In this document: one piece after another, positions 61,001 to 64,000 of the stretch | Layout of the letters: each line of letters begins with the position of its first letter | Position numbering within the stretch: the stretch's first letter is position 1 | Source of the DNA: Hibiscus mutabilis | Lineage: Eukaryota; Streptophyta; Magnoliopsida; Malvales; Malvaceae | Reading direction: 5' to 3' | Length of the DNA stretch: 64,000 nucleotides | Assembly: GCA_019671005.1 (NCBI GenBank) | Contig: CM033745.1 | Location: 1,469,780-1,533,779 of the forward strand | Program-made: the position numbers and the translations under genes | The notes under the pieces: model-generated | The model's input: only the letters and a program-made list of their open reading frames with translations | Databases searched by the model: none | Told to the model about the DNA's origin: nothing

Positions 61001-61612
61001 GTATGTATAAATGGATATGTATATACTTAATTAAGCTTGAATGCTTGTTAGCCTAATGTTAGATTCCCATGGTTGGATTATGCATGTATTGGTTGAATAA
61101 ACCTATTGAAGTTGGCTAATTAATAACAAGTAAATGTAGTAACCTACATGTTTAGACATGAACCACTTTGGTCACTTATTGTCTTATTCGAATGATGTAC
61201 ATAACAATGAAAACATGTATGATTGATTAAGGTCACATAGGTAAATGATGTAAATCACCTATTGGTATGCATAATAGCTACATTGAATGTTGAAATTTTC
61301 TATTGTGTTTTCCATCTAGATCGAATGGTTGCTTGAAGAACAAGTAAGTCCTAAATGATATTGATTATGATAACAAATTGCATTATGGGTCATAATATAT
61401 CTAGTTGGTGCATTATGCATTGTCTATTGGGTCCTCACCTATTCGAATACTTATTTAATGAGCAAGAAAGACTTAAAATGAATTAAACTCACTAGCTTTA
61501 ATTAAATGGATCATTGATTAAAATTGTGGAAACTTACCTAATCCTACTAGGGTGGTTAGAGTATGTTACACTCGCCTATAAGATCAATGGAAATAAATGA
61601 CTCCCAATAATA

Positions 61613-61825
61613 AGAAAGAAATAGAAAGAATATCGAGTAGTGGCAAAAAGGTTTAAAATAAGATGAGGGAACGCAAAGAGTGACATAGTGTTCGTGACCG
61701 AGAAAGAGAAAAATATGGGAGTTGGGTTGATTCCAAAATACGATAGACCCCTTGAGGTTTTCAAACGTGTAGGGAATCTTGCTTATCGATTGAAGTAGCT
61801 GGAAATAATAGAAGAGAAAGCTTAA
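61613..61825 (+). pseudogene. Ty3/gypsy integrase scrap, copy B (first)
   Basis: Duplicate of the scrap at 57120-57330, with the same IPKYDRPLEVFKRVGNLAYR reading. Confidence 0.65.
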
Positions 61826-62374
61826 TACGAGTGAAGGAATATGTTTTTATTGCTTGCGACATAGCCCGAATGCAAACTAAGTAGGAACATTAGCTTAATA
61901 CAAGAAACAGTAAAATAAAACTGGCTGTTGTAGTAAAACAAAACCTATACGAGATTCTGCCTCTACATGAGCTTCGTGTTCCCTTAAGATAATACGTATC
62001 GTAGGCTATCCTCGGTCTTCTTCATTTTTGATGAAAAACAAATCAAATCTCTCGATATCCGAAAGCATTTTCCTGGCTCCCCTCTCTCTTATTTCGAGGA
62101 TAGTGCCCCATACCAGCACTAAAGGATAACCTGAGATAAGGTATGGAACAAGTTTGATTATTTCGACTTGAGTCAACTTAAGTCCTGCTTTTGGAATTTA
62201 TGTCGGAAAGAAAAGAGAAGTAGGTGGGGTCATGTAGTTAGCCCCAATAGTCTATCCCTCGGAGACGAAAGTAATTGAGAAAATGGGCATACCTTTTGAT
62301 TTCCTTTGCTTCGTAAAGTAAACGACAATGGAAAGAGTAAAAAGAGTAGAAATTGCCCCTCCTAAGGTTCCAAT

Positions 62375-62590
62375 TTTAGTTTGAGGGGGCAACTCCCTTT
62401 ACACTGGTATACGGGATGGACCTCCAAGTAGAAGTCGAATTGGGATCTCTGCGCATCTTGGCAGAAGATGACCTCTCAATGGCAGAAAAAAGGCAAGCCT
62501 GACTAGACTAGAGTTATTGAATGAAAAAAGGCTCGTCGCGTTGCGAAAATTAGAGAAAGTCGAGAATCATCGGTTACCTTTTGAATCAAA
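62375..62590 (+). pseudogene. Ty3/gypsy integrase scrap, copy B (second)
   Basis: Duplicate of the scrap at 57885-58095. Confidence 0.7.
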
Positions 62591-62887
62591 GTAGCGGACG
62601 AGCTAAGTACTAAGACTATAGGGGCAAAGCTTCTACGACAGCTTATCTTCCTCGTCGCTTCTTTCTAGCGATAAAAAAGTGGATATCGGTACCAAAATTG
62701 CTAATTAAGCTGTTACTACGGTTCTTTATTTTATATAGGATCAAACTCTTCTTTTGACTATGATTGGGCCTATAACGAAAGTGGTAGAACCTCGTCAACC
62801 AGGCTCCTTTGTCGGAGCTGGTTTTTCAAAGCTAGGTGTATTACTTCTTCTTTCCCGAAAGCAAAAATTCAGTGTGTTTTGTATAGA

Positions 62888-63457
62888 TCAAGACTTGTAG
62901 CTTGATTCTTTAGCCATTCCATAGTGGGAAGAACCGTAGGAAATCGTTCGATTCTTCTGGTTTATTATAGGGGTGTTATTGGTTGAATATCTAATAGATA
63001 AATGAATTATATCACTCTCGGATGATTTGGGTTTCCAAGATAAAAATATGCGTTTGGAGAGGTCTGATTCCATCGTCCAATACTCAAGTAAAGCGTGAGA
63101 AGTAGAAGGACAATGCCAAGGTCCGAGGAGGTGGTACACAGTTACCATTCTAAGGCTCCTCCAAGAGTGCGCTCTAAACGATATTTTATGATAAAACAAT
63201 GAAAGCAAAAGACAGATTCCTTAGATTGATGCTTTAGGGATATCCATTGGGACGAAGCGGACAGAACCAAAATGCTACACGTCCTAGGATTGGGATTGCG
63301 AACTTTCTATTTCCTAGTTACGTTCAACGCAATGTTTCCAGTCAACATTTTCTTCCTTTATTGGGCCTTTTGCGCGTTCAAAAGGCGAAACTCTTGTCGT
63401 AGTTTGGCGACCTGGGCGGACACTTTTTGTTATCTAAAGGCGAAGACTCTGAAGTAG
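62888..63457. other. organelle-like DNA with unassigned short frames
   Basis: Holds a 106-residue minus-strand frame (62888-63208) and a 61-residue plus-strand frame (63272-63457). I recognise neither. Plus-strand reading also gives RPRIGIANFLFPSYVQRNVS at about 63279-63340 without a clean start. Possibly scraps of mitochondrial open frames. Confidence 0.35.
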
Positions 63458-63491
63458 GCGAACAGGTCTGGAGGGAGAGTGAACTACCCGT

Positions 63492-63833
63492 GGTTCAAAG
63501 CTCTTTCTGACCCACGCGAATTGGAACAAATCAAGGCGTTGCAGGAGTTATTCAAAGCCAGACGATCCCTCAATGCGGCATTATGTGGAAACGCACAAGA
63601 TCGCTCAGAAGCTTATAGCCCTTTAGGTCCAATTTGATGTGTTAAGCATGGTGTTGTGGTTTAGCCAATGAGGCAGCGGTATCCTGGCAGCTTTGAACTC
63701 TATTCAGACCTTAGTTTTATTTTACCCCGAAAGACCCTAGTTTTGTTTTACCTCTGTTCGTCGCCCGGCTTTGAATAACTCCTGCAACATCTTGATTTGT
63801 TCTCGTTCGCGTGGGTCAAAAAGAGCTTTGGAC
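63492..63833. repeat. imperfect inverted repeat, arms of about 75 bases
   Basis: The left arm 63492-63567 and the complement of 63757-63833 share CAAAGCTCTTT-TGACCCACGCGAA, GAACAAATCAAG and GTTGCAGGAGTTATTCAAAGCC. The loop is about 190 bases. Each arm encodes the same peptide on its own strand (KAL-DPRE-EQIK-LQELFKA). Confidence 0.85.
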
Positions 63834-64000
63834 TATAAAGAGGAACTTTTTCCAGCATCTCTTGCTAGATGAAGATCATGGTATATGTTATAGGTGGTCT
63901 TAGTCTTTGTCATGGCCTTTTACCCGGAAGGAGAAGTTATGCTTCTCCGGCTGTTGCTGAACTGAAAGTACATGTTCACACTCATTTCAGGTTCACGAAA

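Larger units (their letters stand above)
58257..62747. repeat. 4.5-kb tandem duplication, copy B
   Basis: A direct repeat of 53761-58256, nearly identical over 4.49 kb. It includes the LTR from CCCTAATTG to its end GTATGTTACA at 61570 and the same organelle-like flank. It lacks the first 54 bases of the LTR. Differences are small: homopolymer length changes and a few tight clusters (near 58497, 59230, 59420, 59467-59485, 60290). Confidence 0.95.
51456..64000. mobile_element. mitochondrial-DNA-derived segment (NUMT), duplicated and LTR-invaded
   Basis: Within 51456-53520 there are broken pieces of mitochondrial rrn18, a plastid-type trnM, nad5, cox3 and atp1. The base composition rises to a more even GC content with phrases typical of plant mitochondrial spacers. 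None of the pieces is intact. An LTR with target duplications (53707-57077), normally inserted by nuclear retrotransposition, lies inside it. The right border is beyond the window. Alternative: a contaminating or misjoined mitochondrial contig with a degenerate region. Stretches not assigned elsewhere (51780-52200, 52500-52940, 53060-53370, 62790-63490) hold only short frames without recognisable domains. Confidence 0.75.

Noticed and set aside
1..64000. CRISPR array, operon, phage or defence island
   Set aside because: The window is plant nuclear DNA; no regularly spaced repeats or bacterial-type gene clusters were seen.

Overview
This is nuclear DNA of a flowering plant. It is AT-rich, with introns bearing GT/AG ends, a nuclear gene for a chloroplast-targeted photosystem subunit (PsaF), an egg-cell-secreted EC1 protein, a LOB-domain factor and abundant plant retroelements. 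Gene sequences and repeat style suggest a eudicot, perhaps Malvaceae; that placement is inference only. One run of 100 N at 12845-12944 is an assembly gap.

Genes from left to right: an intronless RING-H2 (ATL-like) gene (5993-6346, -); the 26S proteasome ATPase RPT1 (9885-12844, -, first exon lost in the gap); a STE20/GCK-type kinase like BLUS1 (13048-15495, -, 3' end missing); a 100-residue proline-rich membrane protein (18825-19127, +); a decayed tRNA-Ser(AGA) (about 19944-20024, -); PsaF (21866-22528, +); a broken intronless copy of an AKT-type K+ channel (22899-24540, -); LBD4-like LOB-domain protein (31667-33232, -); a Rab5-type GTPase RABF2 (43503-45609, +); a TLC-domain membrane protein (46390-48804, -); and an EC1-like secreted protein (50426-50839, +). 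These are independent single genes, not an operon or pathway cluster.

The space between genes is mostly transposable elements, several nested. Two solo LTRs have clean TG...CA ends and 5-bp target duplications (25981-28640 and 39524-42388). The second splits a LINE that is itself truncated (36600-43110). There are also an hAT-type MITE with 8-bp duplications (30786-31296), a small MITE with 9-bp duplications and telomere-like filler (24747-24993), a 1.1-kb foldback element with a GC-rich core (8033-9130), and LINE, SINE and other fragments.

From about 51.46 kb to the end the DNA changes character. It is a mosaic of mitochondrial pieces (rrn18, plastid-type trnM, nad5, cox3, atp1, all broken) and Ty3/gypsy integrase scraps. 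A 3.4-kb LTR lies inside it, and a 4.5-kb block (53761-58256) is repeated in tandem (58257-62747). I read this as a nuclear insertion of mitochondrial DNA (NUMT) that was later hit by an LTR element and duplicated. I found no CRISPR array, no defence cluster and no convincing new multi-gene system; the unusual material is the nested and organelle-derived structure plus a few splicing oddities in RPT1.
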